64,000 nucleotides of DNA, from contig NZ_JAYMYJ010000142.1 in NCBI RefSeq assembly GCF_035668035.1, positions 62,001 through 126,000 of the forward strand. Reading direction: 5' to 3'. Under the pieces are notes generated by a model. The model was not told the DNA's origin and made no database searches. It saw only the letters and a list, made by a program, of their open reading frames with translations. The translations under genes and the position numbers were made by a program. The stretch comes from Thiothrix phosphatis (GTDB lineage Bacteria; Pseudomonadota; Gammaproteobacteria; Thiotrichales; Thiotrichaceae). Each line of letters begins with the position of its first letter. The first letter of the stretch is position 1. Below are positions 43,245 to 51,636 of this stretch, one piece after another.

Positions 43245-45134
43245 ATGAGTTATAAAGCCGAATATCAGCGGTCGATGGATGACCCGGAAGGTTTTTGGAA
43301 AGAAAAAGCCGAAGCCCTGAGCTGGTTTAAGTTTCCTGAGAAAATCCTGTCCCAGGATGAGCATGGCATTTACCACTGGTTCGCCGATGGTGAAATGAAC
43401 ACTGCCTACATGGCGCTGGATTATCACGTCGAAAATGGACGTGGCGACAATATCGCCATGATTTATGATTCACCGGTCACCGACACCAAAACCCAGTACA
43501 CCTTTACCCAGTTGCGTGACGAAGTCGCCAAAACTGCCGGTATGCTGGCCGGATTGGGCGTGGAAAAAGGCGACCGCGTCATCATTTACATGCCCATGAT
43601 CCCGGAAGCGGTCATCGGCATGCTGGCCACCGCCCGCATTGGTGCCATCCACTCCGTCGTGTTCGGCGGCTTTGCCCCGCCAGAATTGGCCGTCCGCTTG
43701 GAAGACGCCCAGCCGAAAGTCATCCTGTCCGCCTCCTGTGGCATCGAAATCAAGCGCGTCATTGAGTACAAACCGCTGCTCGACAAAGCGATTGCGCTCT
43801 CTTCCCACAAACCCAGCAGCTGCGTCATGTTCCAGCGCCCACAGGCGACCGCCACCTTGGTGGAAGGCCGTGACTACGACTGGAAAACCCTGCTGGAAAC
43901 TGCCGAGCCTGCTGAGTGCACGCCAGTCAAGGGCACTGACCCGCTGTACATCCTGTACACCTCCGGCACCACTGGCAAGCCTAAAGGCGTCGTGCGTGAA
44001 AACGGCGGCCACGCTGTCGCCATGAACTACAGCATGGAAGCCATTTACAATATGCAACACGGCGATGTGTTCTGGGCGGCATCCGACGTGGGCTGGGTGG
44101 TCGGCCATTCCTACATCGTATACGCCCCACTGCTGCGCGGTTGCACCACGATCGTGTACGAAGGCAAGCCGGTCATGACCCCGGATGCGGGCGCGTTCTG
44201 GCGCATCACCGAAGAGTACGGCGTCAAGGGCCTGTTCTCTGCGCCAACAGCGTTCCGCGCCATCAAGAAAGACGACCCGAATGCTGACATGGTGGGCAAA
44301 TACGACATCAGTTCGCTGGAATACATCTTCTCCGCCGGTGAGCGCCTTGACCCGCCAACCCAGGAATGGATGATGGAGAAAACCGGCAAGCCGGTCATCG
44401 ACCACTGGTGGCAGACTGAAACCGGCTGGGGCATCACCGCCAACCTGCAAGGCATCGAACCAATGCCGATCAAGTTGGGTTCCTCCACTGTGCCGACCCC
44501 TGGCTTCAATGTGCAGATTCTGGATGAAAACGGCCATCATCTGGGCAAGAACGAGCAGGGCTACATCGCCCTCAAGCTGCCCCTGCCGCCTAGTTGCCTA
44601 GCAACCATCTGGGGCAATGTCGAGAAGTTCAAGGAAAGCTACCTGAACAGCTTTGAAGGCTACTACGCCAGTGGCGACGGTGGCTACATCGATGACGACG
44701 GCTACGTTTTCGTCATGGGCCGCGTTGACGACGTCATGAACGTTGCCGGTCACCGCCTGTCTACCGGCGAAATGGAAGAAGTCGTGGGCGGCCATCCGTC
44801 CGTTGCCGAATGTGCGGTTATCGCCCGTGATGACGACCTGAAAGGCCAGATTCCAATCGGTCTGGTTGTCCTCAAGACTGGTGCCGACGTTGACGAGGAA
44901 ACCCTGTCCAAGGAACTGGTGCAGATGATCCGCAGCAGCATCGGCGCGATTGCCTGCTACAAGGACACCTACATCGTCAAACGCCTGCCGAAAACACGTT
45001 CCGGCAAAATCCTGCGTAAGAGTATGCGCCAGATGGTGAATGGCCAGCCGTATGCGGTGCCATCCACTATTGATGATGTGACGATCATGCCGGAGATTGA
45101 AGCGCAGTTGCGTGAGAAAGGTGTGATTAGCTAA
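43245..45134 (+). CDS. prpE: Propionyl-CoA synthetase
   Basis: PrpE activates propionate to propionyl-CoA through propionyl-AMP, feeding PrpC. The 629-residue ANL enzyme shows the P-loop YTSGTTGKPKG, DHWWQTETGWG, the hinge YASGDGGYIDDDGY and the C-terminal acetylation-type lysine in TRSGKILRK. The start at 43245 has GGAGG 8-bp upstream; an ATG 15 bp earlier is less well placed. The N-terminus AEYQRSMDDPEGFW fits PrpE. Acetate may be a side substrate. Confidence 0.93.
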   Translation: MSYKAEYQRSMDDPEGFWKEKAEALSWFKFPEKILSQDEHGIYHWFADGEMNTAYMALDYHVENGRGDNIAMIYDSPVTDTKTQYTFTQLRDEVAKTAGMLAGLGVEKGDRVIIYMPMIPEAVIGMLATARIGAIHSVVFGGFAPPELAVRLEDAQPKVILSASCGIEIKRVIEYKPLLDKAIALSSHKPSSCVMFQRPQATATLVEGRDYDWKTLLETAEPAECTPVKGTDPLYILYTSGTTGKPKGVVRENGGHAVAMNYSMEAIYNMQHGDVFWAASDVGWVVGHSYIVYAPLLRGCTTIVYEGKPVMTPDAGAFWRITEEYGVKGLFSAPTAFRAIKKDDPNADMVGKYDISSLEYIFSAGERLDPPTQEWMMEKTGKPVIDHWWQTETGWGITANLQGIEPMPIKLGSSTVPTPGFNVQILDENGHHLGKNEQGYIALKLPLPPSCLATIWGNVEKFKESYLNSFEGYYASGDGGYIDDDGYVFVMGRVDDVMNVAGHRLSTGEMEEVVGGHPSVAECAVIARDDDLKGQIPIGLVVLKTGADVDEETLSKELVQMIRSSIGAIACYKDTYIVKRLPKTRSGKILRKSMRQMVNGQPYAVPSTIDDVTIMPEIEAQLREKGVIS

Positions 45135-45204
45135 ACAGCCCTACGTTTTTCATTTGATCAGGTCGCCTCCTGAACAAGGGGGGCGGCCAAACATCAGATA
45201 CACA

Positions 45205-45224
45205 CCTCCCCCGAAAAGGGGAGG
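45205..45224. repeat. C-rich/G-rich hairpin after prpE
   Basis: CCTCCCC and GGGGAGG pair around a 6-nt loop in the gap between the convergent prpE and cytochrome c' genes. It resembles the palindrome inside lpdA and may also help end transcription, though no T tract is present. Confidence 0.45.
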
Positions 45225-45236
45225 CGTGCGTATCGG

Positions 45237-45710
45237 TCAGTCTTCTTTGTATTCTTTGTGGCAGGCCTTGCAGGATTCGCCAACTTTGCCGAATTGTGGC
45301 TTGATTGCCGCCATGTCGCCGCCTTTGGCGACTTCAGCCAATGAGGCGGCCTCTATCTGGAAGGTTTCCATTTTTTTCTTGAAGTCGTCCATGTTCTCCC
45401 AGATTTTGGATTTGGCTTCCGTCTTGCCCATATCGCTGCCTTCGATGAAGCCGTTGATGGGAAACTTGCTTAGGGTGGCGACAGCCTCAGCGTTTTTCAG
45501 GAACTCCTCAGCGTTGAATTCCTTCTCCCCCTTGACCATGCCCGCCATCGGGCCAAAATGATACTTGATCATGTGGAAAGCATTCTGGCGGTAACCAATG
45601 GCCATTTCTTCCGGCGATTTTGCTTCGTCTTCATGCGCCATGACGCTGGAAACAAAACCAATGCTGATGACGGCGATAGTGATTGCTGCTGTTTTCTGAA
45701 ACAGGTTCAT
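45237..45710 (-). CDS. Cytochrome c'
   Basis: This 157-residue periplasmic protein has a signal peptide (1-25, ending VMA). The mature four-helix-bundle protein carries one heme-binding motif, CKACH (147-151), near the C-terminus, the arrangement of class II cytochromes c'. Family features include RQNAFHMIKYHFGPMAGM and SKIWENMDDFKKK. Cytochromes c' bind NO and can protect against it. The start at 45710 is preferred over one 15 bp earlier because a purine-rich ribosome site lies between them. Confidence 0.92.
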   Translation of the reverse strand: MNLFQKTAAITIAVISIGFVSSVMAHEDEAKSPEEMAIGYRQNAFHMIKYHFGPMAGMVKGEKEFNAEEFLKNAEAVATLSKFPINGFIEGSDMGKTEAKSKIWENMDDFKKKMETFQIEAASLAEVAKGGDMAAIKPQFGKVGESCKACHKEYKED

Positions 45711-45761
45711 GTTAGCTTCTTCCATTGTTGGTTTAAGGGTAGTCCAAATAATTTGGAGCCA

Positions 45762-46505
45762 TTATTTTCGCAGTTTCTGCCGCATTTGTTCAATAAATGC
45801 GTATGCTGGCGAGTAATGGTTGTAAATTGGCGTCAGCTTCCCATTGAAGGTGCGCTTGAAGCGGTTGATGCCCTGCATGACCGGGTCGCTGGCGTCCACC
45901 ACATATCCACCCCAGTCGTAGGTGTGGAAACCTGCCGCCTTGAAGTGCCGCATCCCTTGCCAATGCAGGCAGCGGTTGGCGAACCCCAACGCGCGGCGCA
46001 GATCGGCATTATCGCTGTAATTTTGATGGCCTGCGGATATCAGCAGATTGACCACGCCGGATGAAGGCGACAACAAGTAAAAATGGCAAATGACAGGCTT
46101 TCCCTGGTGATCCACACTGAAAATGCAGTAATTCTCCCTACCGATGGCGTTGGCGTCTTCTTCCGCAAAGCTGGAGAGTCCGCGCCGCTGCGCAAAGGCG
46201 TTATACAGCGGCATAAACAATTCCAGTTGGGTGGCCAGATTGAGCGTGAACTGTTGTTCCTGTTCGCAGCGCCGGATCTGGCTGCGGGTGTCTTTAGGAA
46301 AATTCTGGAAAATGCTCTCTTCAGGCGGGGTAAGGTCAGTCAACAGGGTATGCCGGTGCTCTGTGCGGAAGCAACGGGGCTTGGTTTCCGAATAGCAATC
46401 CATGTAGGCGGTAGGCAACAAATGCTCTGCCCAGTTGGAATGGCTGGCAGAGGCGAAATAGTGTTTCCGGATCGGGACGCCAAATTTTGTTTGTTCTACA
46501 AGCAT
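45762..46505 (-). CDS. FemAB-like/GNAT-fold acyltransferase
   Basis: This 247-residue protein resembles the acyl-transfer half of FemAB-like or polysaccharide-biosynthesis GNAT proteins. It shows PKDTRSQIRRCEQEQ, then FCIFS-like strands, and HFYLLSPSSGVVNLLISAGHQN followed by YDWGGYVVD, the DWGG/Y motif common near the end of this fold. It begins 2 bp after the stop of the upstream SGNH gene, so the two are co-expressed. The substrate is unknown; cell-envelope glycan or lipid modification is a guess. Confidence 0.65.
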   Translation of the reverse strand: MLVEQTKFGVPIRKHYFASASHSNWAEHLLPTAYMDCYSETKPRCFRTEHRHTLLTDLTPPEESIFQNFPKDTRSQIRRCEQEQQFTLNLATQLELFMPLYNAFAQRRGLSSFAEEDANAIGRENYCIFSVDHQGKPVICHFYLLSPSSGVVNLLISAGHQNYSDNADLRRALGFANRCLHWQGMRHFKAAGFHTYDWGGYVVDASDPVMQGINRFKRTFNGKLTPIYNHYSPAYAFIEQMRQKLRK

Positions 46506-46507
46506 AA

Positions 46508-47641
46508 TTATTGTTTGAATAGTTGTTGAAATACATCGGATTTTTGTATTTGATCGGCCACCAGCTTATGCCCATTTCCGTTCCAATGCCAGTCCAATGG
46601 GACGAAGTCGACAGCTTGCCCATCTTGTTGCGCCTGATAAAACGTTGGGTGCATATCCAGCACTTCGTAGCCATGCCCCTTAGCTGCTTGCGCAAAATAC
46701 TGGCGCATCAGGCCGAAATAGCTGTTGTCCGCCGCCTGTTGCATGGCTGGGTTGCGGACTTCACGCATGCCGTCCAGGACGAACAGGATTTTGTCCGGCG
46801 GCAACCCGCTCTTTTGGGGCAAGTATTGGAAAAACAGGTCAACCACCCGCTTGGAGTCGGCTAGCTTTTCCGCATCCACAATGGCGTCCACGCCACCGAA
46901 GCGCACCGGGGCTTGGGCTTTGGAGGCCAGTTTTTGCAGCATGTCATCAGGGCTTAACTGCATCGTCAGATACAGGTAGCGCACCAATGCGGAATGCCGC
47001 AGCAAGTCGCGCAGCGCCCCACGGCTACCGTTGTATTCCAGCAATTGGAGGCGGGCGTTGCTATTGGCTTTGGTGAACAGGTGCATGCCAGGGCTGGACA
47101 GCTTGCGGTATTTCAGCAGGCTTTCATCGAAATCATTGGCGATAACGGCAAACGCCATGGCTTTGGGCTGAAATTCCTGACGGGCAAAATCGGCGAAGGC
47201 AAGGTATTGGGAAAGCGGGGCGCTCTGAATGCCGATGCCATAAAACCTGCCCCGCTTGCCCAATTGCTGCTGGATCAGCGCCTGTGCAGTTGCGGTGTTG
47301 GCGACTTGCTGGGCTTCAACGAAACTGTCACCGATCAGCATCATCAGCGGTTTGTTGGTCGGCGCATAATCCTGGTCACTGAGGAAGCCGTAATTGTTGG
47401 CGTGTTTGTCCTGCACAACCTGGAAATTCCAGCCTGCGCTGTAGCGGACAGTGGAATTGGGTGGGTAATGGATAATTGGGTGGGCGGCATTGACCGGCAT
47501 CGCCATGAAGGGATCCCGAACCGGCAGGAAATGCATGGCCAATTCCAGGCTTGCCAGCGCAACCGTCAGCCCGATCAATATGGACAGTAGCCGAAACAGC
47601 CATTCTTTTGGCGGCGGTTTGCCGTTATGCATGGATTCCAT
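46508..47641 (-). CDS. Membrane-anchored SGNH-hydrolase-like protein
   Basis: This 377-residue protein has one N-terminal membrane segment (about 17-38) and an extracytoplasmic domain. The GDSF motif (LIGDSFVEAQQV) gives the nucleophilic Ser, and the distal DWHWNGNGH gives the Asp/His pair, as in SGNH esterases and AlgX/DltD-like O-acetylation proteins. The Gly and Asn blocks are less clear. An in-frame ATG at 47632 is an alternative start. It is co-transcribed with the FemAB-like gene, suggesting a shared role in decorating an envelope polymer. Confidence 0.75.
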   Translation of the reverse strand: MESMHNGKPPPKEWLFRLLSILIGLTVALASLELAMHFLPVRDPFMAMPVNAAHPIIHYPPNSTVRYSAGWNFQVVQDKHANNYGFLSDQDYAPTNKPLMMLIGDSFVEAQQVANTATAQALIQQQLGKRGRFYGIGIQSAPLSQYLAFADFARQEFQPKAMAFAVIANDFDESLLKYRKLSSPGMHLFTKANSNARLQLLEYNGSRGALRDLLRHSALVRYLYLTMQLSPDDMLQKLASKAQAPVRFGGVDAIVDAEKLADSKRVVDLFFQYLPQKSGLPPDKILFVLDGMREVRNPAMQQAADNSYFGLMRQYFAQAAKGHGYEVLDMHPTFYQAQQDGQAVDFVPLDWHWNGNGHKLVADQIQKSDVFQQLFKQ

Positions 47642-47835
47642 TCCCGTTGAGCGTTCTTAGCCACACAGCCTAAGCTGTGGAAGAAAAATCTCCCCGGCAT
47701 CAATTGGATAGGTGGTAGCAAGGAGCGGATAAGGCCACTTTAATGCATAGGCTTACCCCCCTACACGGCAATTTATCTTGAAACTCCAGAGGTGTTTCGG
47801 AGACCTGGGTTTTACAAAACTTAACATTTCTTTCC

Positions 47836-47865
47836 TTGAACGAAAACTGAACGCAGGCTGATAAT
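47836..47865 (+). promoter_or_regulatory. Sigma70-like promoter for the biosynthetic cluster
   Basis: TTGAAC (47836-47841) and GATAAT (47860-47865) are spaced 18 bp apart, 50 bp before the first start codon of the 12-gene run. The rest of the 274-bp gap (47642-47915) is AT-rich and has no gene that I can support. Confidence 0.45.
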
Positions 47866-47915
47866 TGCGCGTGTCATTTTTGACCTACGTCATAAATTTA
47901 TTTGAGGAGTTTGCA

Positions 47916-48674
47916 ATGCAAGCAACAAGCGTTGACGCAACAGCCAACATGGAAGTGGCCGACATTATTGACAAAAAAAATCAGGTGTTTATTGACGCCA
48001 ACAAGGCGCGCCTGGCCAACCTGGGCCAATACTCCACCGAAGCGTTGGAATGGCTGATGATGGAGCACTATCAATTTTCCTTTGCCAATGTTCACTTCCT
48101 CACCGACGCATCAGAAAAAACCGCTGCGTTTGACACGGATGCCGTCGCCAACGAACTGGTCCGTAACTGTGCCGAAGAAAACGGCCACGCCGCCATGTAC
48201 CGCGCTGCATTGAAAAAAGTGGATTGCGATGTGGAGCAACGCGAAGACTTCGCGCCCACCACCCATTTCCTGGCCACCATTGACAAGCTTTCCAATGGTG
48301 AACCCTCTGCCGTGCTGGGCACGATGTTCGCCACTGAAACCGCCGCCATTTTCGAACATGAAGTCTTCCGCGACATTTCCAAGGAAGTCATCAAGCGCCG
48401 TAACTGGGGCGCTGTCGGTGACGACTTGGTTTGGTTCCATGATATGCACCTGGGCGGCGTTGAACAGAGCCACCGCGAAGAACTGGGCGTATTCCTGCGT
48501 GGCATCACACCGGCTCAAGGCATTGCGGCCAAAGACGGTGAGCGCCCAACCATTGACACCCAGAAAGCCCTGGCAGGTGCTGAAAAAGCGATTGAAACCA
48601 TGAAGGTTTGGTGGATTGACCTGCTGGCCGAAGCCACCGCCATCAGCCAATCGCGCGCCCGCGCGGTCGCCTAA
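47916..48674 (+). CDS. Heme-oxygenase-like putative diiron oxygenase (HDO/DUF3865-like)
   Basis: This 252-residue all-helical protein resembles heme-oxygenase-like diiron oxidases (CADD/DUF3865/PF14518 group). Carboxylate/His positions that could bind two irons are Glu87/88 and His91 in EENGH, Glu141 and His148 in ETAAIFEHE, and His178, Glu183 and His186 in HLGGVEQSH. Enzymes of this fold oxidise small molecules, cleave C-C bonds or form N-oxygenated groups. The start has GAGGAG 6 bp upstream. It is the first gene of the cluster, followed by an FAD enzyme after 31 bp. Confidence 0.75.
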   Translation: MQATSVDATANMEVADIIDKKNQVFIDANKARLANLGQYSTEALEWLMMEHYQFSFANVHFLTDASEKTAAFDTDAVANELVRNCAEENGHAAMYRAALKKVDCDVEQREDFAPTTHFLATIDKLSNGEPSAVLGTMFATETAAIFEHEVFRDISKEVIKRRNWGAVGDDLVWFHDMHLGGVEQSHREELGVFLRGITPAQGIAAKDGERPTIDTQKALAGAEKAIETMKVWWIDLLAEATAISQSRARAVA

Positions 48675-48705
48675 CCCTGCCACCAGTGGAGGCAGGCCAT
48701 CCGTC

Positions 48706-49905
48706 ATGAAGCCACCCGCTGATCAGACTGTGCTTCAAAAAAACAGCTCTCCGCCTCAACAGGCGGGAGAGCCTGTTGTTGTGGTTGGGGCTGGAGCCGC
48801 TGGGTTGGGCTGCGCATTGGCGACTGCTGCCCGAGGCACCGAAGTTGTGTTGGTGGAAAGCAGCGCCAGTACGGGCGGCACTGTCAGCCAGGCATTGCTG
48901 CACACAATTGGCGGATTGTTTGACGACCAGGGCGGATTGCTCAACCCCGGCTTGTGCGCCGAACTGGTTGGGCGGCTTGTTCAGGCCAGCCCGCAGACCA
49001 AAAAGCGCCGCATTGGCAAAACGTGGGTGCTGGACGTCGACCCGGCCATCTACACCCAGGTTGTGACGGGCTGGGTCGCGGAAACGCCTGCCATCAAAGT
49101 GTTTTACCAAGCCAACATCAACAGTATCAGCATTGCTGACGGCTGCATCACCCAGGCCAGCATCCGCCACCACGAGGGTGCGGTTACCCTGCATCCACAC
49201 GCCTTGCTTGATGCCACCGGCAATGCCGACATTGTGCGCCGCATTGACCCCAGCTTGGTCAGCGAAGGCTTGGCGCTGGCGGGTTACATCCTGCAAATAC
49301 GGGGAGTTGCGCCCAATGCGCTCCAGTTTCCCCAAAGCATTGCGCTGCTACGGGAAATCCGCAAAGCAGCGGCGGCAGGGCAATTGCCGGAAGCATGCGC
49401 CACCGTCTGGCTGGATACGGGGGTTTACCCGGATGAAATTTACGCCAAGTTCAATCTCAGCGCATCCAGCTGGCAGCCAGGGCAGATGCAGCAGGCGGCG
49501 GCGCAATTGCTGGCGTTCCTGCACACATTCCCGGCATTCGCAAGCGCCGCCATTCACGCCCATGGGCAGTTGGGCATCCGCGATGGCGGGCGCATCCAGG
49601 GCGAATACTGCCTGACGGAAGCCGATGTCGTCACTGGCAGGCAATTTGCGGACGCCGCCTGCCAAGCTGCTTGGCCGATTGAGCACTGGCATCCGGACAA
49701 AGGCGTCACCTTGGAATACCTGCCTGCTGGGCAGTCCTACGCCATCCCCTTGCGCTGCCTGCAAGTCGCCGGTTTCCGCAACCTGTGGGCGGCTGGCAAA
49801 TGCCTTTCCGCCGAGCCGCGCGCGCAAGCTTCAGCACGGGTGGTCGGCACCTGTTGGGCAATGGGCGAAGCCGTTGGCAAACACCTTGTTGGGAGCTCTG
49901 AATGA
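48706..49905 (+). CDS. FAD-dependent oxidoreductase
   Basis: This 399-residue flavoprotein has a dinucleotide-binding motif GAGAAGLGCALA (28-39) and an ensuing acidic residue in VVLVESSASTGGTVSQ, typical of the FAD_oxidored (PF12831-like) group. The C-terminal part repeats the FAD-site pattern RNLWAAGKCLSAEPRAQASARVVGTC. The substrate is unknown. A GGAGG lies 13 bp before the ATG at 48706. The stop overlaps the next gene's start (ATGA), so it is translated together with the ligase. Confidence 0.78.
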   Translation: MKPPADQTVLQKNSSPPQQAGEPVVVVGAGAAGLGCALATAARGTEVVLVESSASTGGTVSQALLHTIGGLFDDQGGLLNPGLCAELVGRLVQASPQTKKRRIGKTWVLDVDPAIYTQVVTGWVAETPAIKVFYQANINSISIADGCITQASIRHHEGAVTLHPHALLDATGNADIVRRIDPSLVSEGLALAGYILQIRGVAPNALQFPQSIALLREIRKAAAAGQLPEACATVWLDTGVYPDEIYAKFNLSASSWQPGQMQQAAAQLLAFLHTFPAFASAAIHAHGQLGIRDGGRIQGEYCLTEADVVTGRQFADAACQAAWPIEHWHPDKGVTLEYLPAGQSYAIPLRCLQVAGFRNLWAAGKCLSAEPRAQASARVVGTCWAMGEAVGKHLVGSSE

Positions 49906-51371
49906 AACTGAATCTGGCCGAACATTTCTTTCATAAGGCGGAAACGCAACCGGATCATCCCCTGATCCTGGGCCAAGAAGCAGGTGACATCACCAGCTAT
50001 GCAGGATTCCGGGATGAAATTCAGGGGCTGGCGGAACAATTGCGCAGCGCAGGCATCCGGCGTGGCGACAATATTGGCCTGCAATACCCCAGTGGCGGCC
50101 ACTACATCGCTTTCGTCTATGCCGTCTGGACGTGTGGGGCTTGCGTGACCCCGTTGCCGCTGGAGCTGACCGCCGCTGAAAAACAGCAGGTGTTCGAACA
50201 TGTGCACATGGACGCGGTGATTTCCCACAGCCGCCTGTTGGCGCAGGTAAAAGCCAACACACAAGGGGACGCAACGCCGCTCATGCACCAGGCTGTTTTC
50301 GTCCAGGCCCAATCCAGCTGTAGCGCACCGCCTGAACTGGCCGGGGTGAACGCCGCCTTTATCCGCTTCACTTCCGGCACTACCGGCAACGCGAAAGGCG
50401 TGGTGCTGTCGCATGAGGCCATCTACGAGCGCATTCACGCCGCCAACAAGGTGCTGAAGATCAATGAACAGGACAGAATCCTGTGGCTATTGTCGATGGA
50501 TTACCATTTCGCCGTCTCGATCGTGGCCTACCTCAGCTTCGGCGCCAGCATTATCCTGCCCAAGAACAGCTTCGGCATTACCTTGCTGAACGCCGCCAGC
50601 AACCACAACGCCACCTTTATTTACGGCTCCCCCACCCACTACATGCTGATGGTGCAGGATGACAGTGGGGCCGTGTTGCCACCTGCCTTGCGGCTGGCGA
50701 TTGTCACCACCACCGCCTTGCGCGCTGAAGCCGCCGACGCCTTTTACGGGCGCTTCGGGCGGGTGCTGAATGAAACCTACGGCATTATTGAGCTGGGCCT
50801 GCCCGCCATCAACACCAGCCAGTCACGCGACAAACAGGGTTCCGTCGGCCAGATCACCCCCGATTACGAGCTGCGCCTGGAATGCCAAGACGGGCAGGAA
50901 CACGGCGAAATCACCGTCAGAAGCAAAGGTATGCTGGACGCTTACTATTCGCCCTGGCGTCCCCGTGCCGACATTCTGGCGGAACAGGGCGGCTGGTTCC
51001 ATACCGGCGACCTGGGCAAGCTGGATGAGGATGGCTTCCTCTACATCGTTGGCCGCAGCAAGGAAATGATCAGCGTCGGCGGGATGAAATTTTTCCCGGA
51101 AGAAGTCGAGACAGTGCTGGAAAGGCACCCTGCCATTCAGGCGGCCTGCGTGTTTGGCGTCAAGAACCAGCAATGGGGTGAACCGGCCTGGGCGCACTTG
51201 GTGCTAACCGAAGGTGAAACTGCACCAGATAACGACGCCCTGCGCGCTTACTGCCGACAATTCCTGACCAGCCACAAGATTCCTGGCCGGTTCCAATGGG
51301 TCGGACAGTTGGCCTATACCGCCAGCGGCAAAAAGATCCGCAACCCCGACAAATTAAACCTTTCCCAATGA
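49902..51371 (+). CDS. AMP-forming acid-carrier protein ligase (ANL family)
   Basis: This 489-residue adenylating enzyme shows the A3 loop FTSGTTGNAKG (156-166), A5 ETYGIIE (291-297), A7 FHTGDLG (366-372), the A8 hinge VGRSKEMISVGGMKFFPEEVE and the A10 lysine in TASGKKIRN (473-481). The A4 region (MDYHFAVSI) lacks the Asp that holds the amino group in NRPS adenylation domains, so a plain carboxylic acid is more likely than an alpha-amino acid. It is coupled to the FAD gene before it and to the acyl carrier protein after it, its probable acceptor. Confidence 0.88.
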   Translation: MKLNLAEHFFHKAETQPDHPLILGQEAGDITSYAGFRDEIQGLAEQLRSAGIRRGDNIGLQYPSGGHYIAFVYAVWTCGACVTPLPLELTAAEKQQVFEHVHMDAVISHSRLLAQVKANTQGDATPLMHQAVFVQAQSSCSAPPELAGVNAAFIRFTSGTTGNAKGVVLSHEAIYERIHAANKVLKINEQDRILWLLSMDYHFAVSIVAYLSFGASIILPKNSFGITLLNAASNHNATFIYGSPTHYMLMVQDDSGAVLPPALRLAIVTTTALRAEAADAFYGRFGRVLNETYGIIELGLPAINTSQSRDKQGSVGQITPDYELRLECQDGQEHGEITVRSKGMLDAYYSPWRPRADILAEQGGWFHTGDLGKLDEDGFLYIVGRSKEMISVGGMKFFPEEVETVLERHPAIQAACVFGVKNQQWGEPAWAHLVLTEGETAPDNDALRAYCRQFLTSHKIPGRFQWVGQLAYTASGKKIRNPDKLNLSQ

Positions 51372-51379
51372 GAACGACC

Positions 51380-51625
51380 ATGGACATACAGGAAACCCTA
51401 CGCCATTACATTATCAATGAAGCGCTGAATGGCCAGGAGCCAGCAGGCTTTGATGATGATTATGACCTGATTGACTCAGGCACCATTGATTCGCTGTTCA
51501 TGATGAACCTGGTGGCCTATCTGGAACAGGAGCACCACGTTGAGTTCGGCATGAATGACATGGTGCCCAAGCATTTCAAGTCCGTTAAGGCATTGGCTGA
51601 ATTTGTGAAAAGCAAGACGAATTGA
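51380..51625 (+). CDS. Stand-alone acyl carrier protein
   Basis: This 81-residue carrier protein has the phosphopantetheine attachment Ser38 in GTIDSLFMMNL and the usual helix pattern. Acidic residues are plentiful around helix 2. An in-frame ATG at 51368 overlaps the ligase stop (ATGA) and could be the start instead, adding four residues. It is probably loaded by the ligase immediately upstream, with the tethered acyl group then handled by the oxidative enzymes of the cluster. Confidence 0.85.
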   Translation: MDIQETLRHYIINEALNGQEPAGFDDDYDLIDSGTIDSLFMMNLVAYLEQEHHVEFGMNDMVPKHFKSVKALAEFVKSKTN

Positions 51626-51636
51626 GGGCGTGACAC

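Noticed and set aside
47661..47680. CACAGC-CTAA-GCTGTG hairpin upstream of the cluster
   Set aside because: Short 6-bp stem without a T tract on either strand; too weak to call a terminator or operator.
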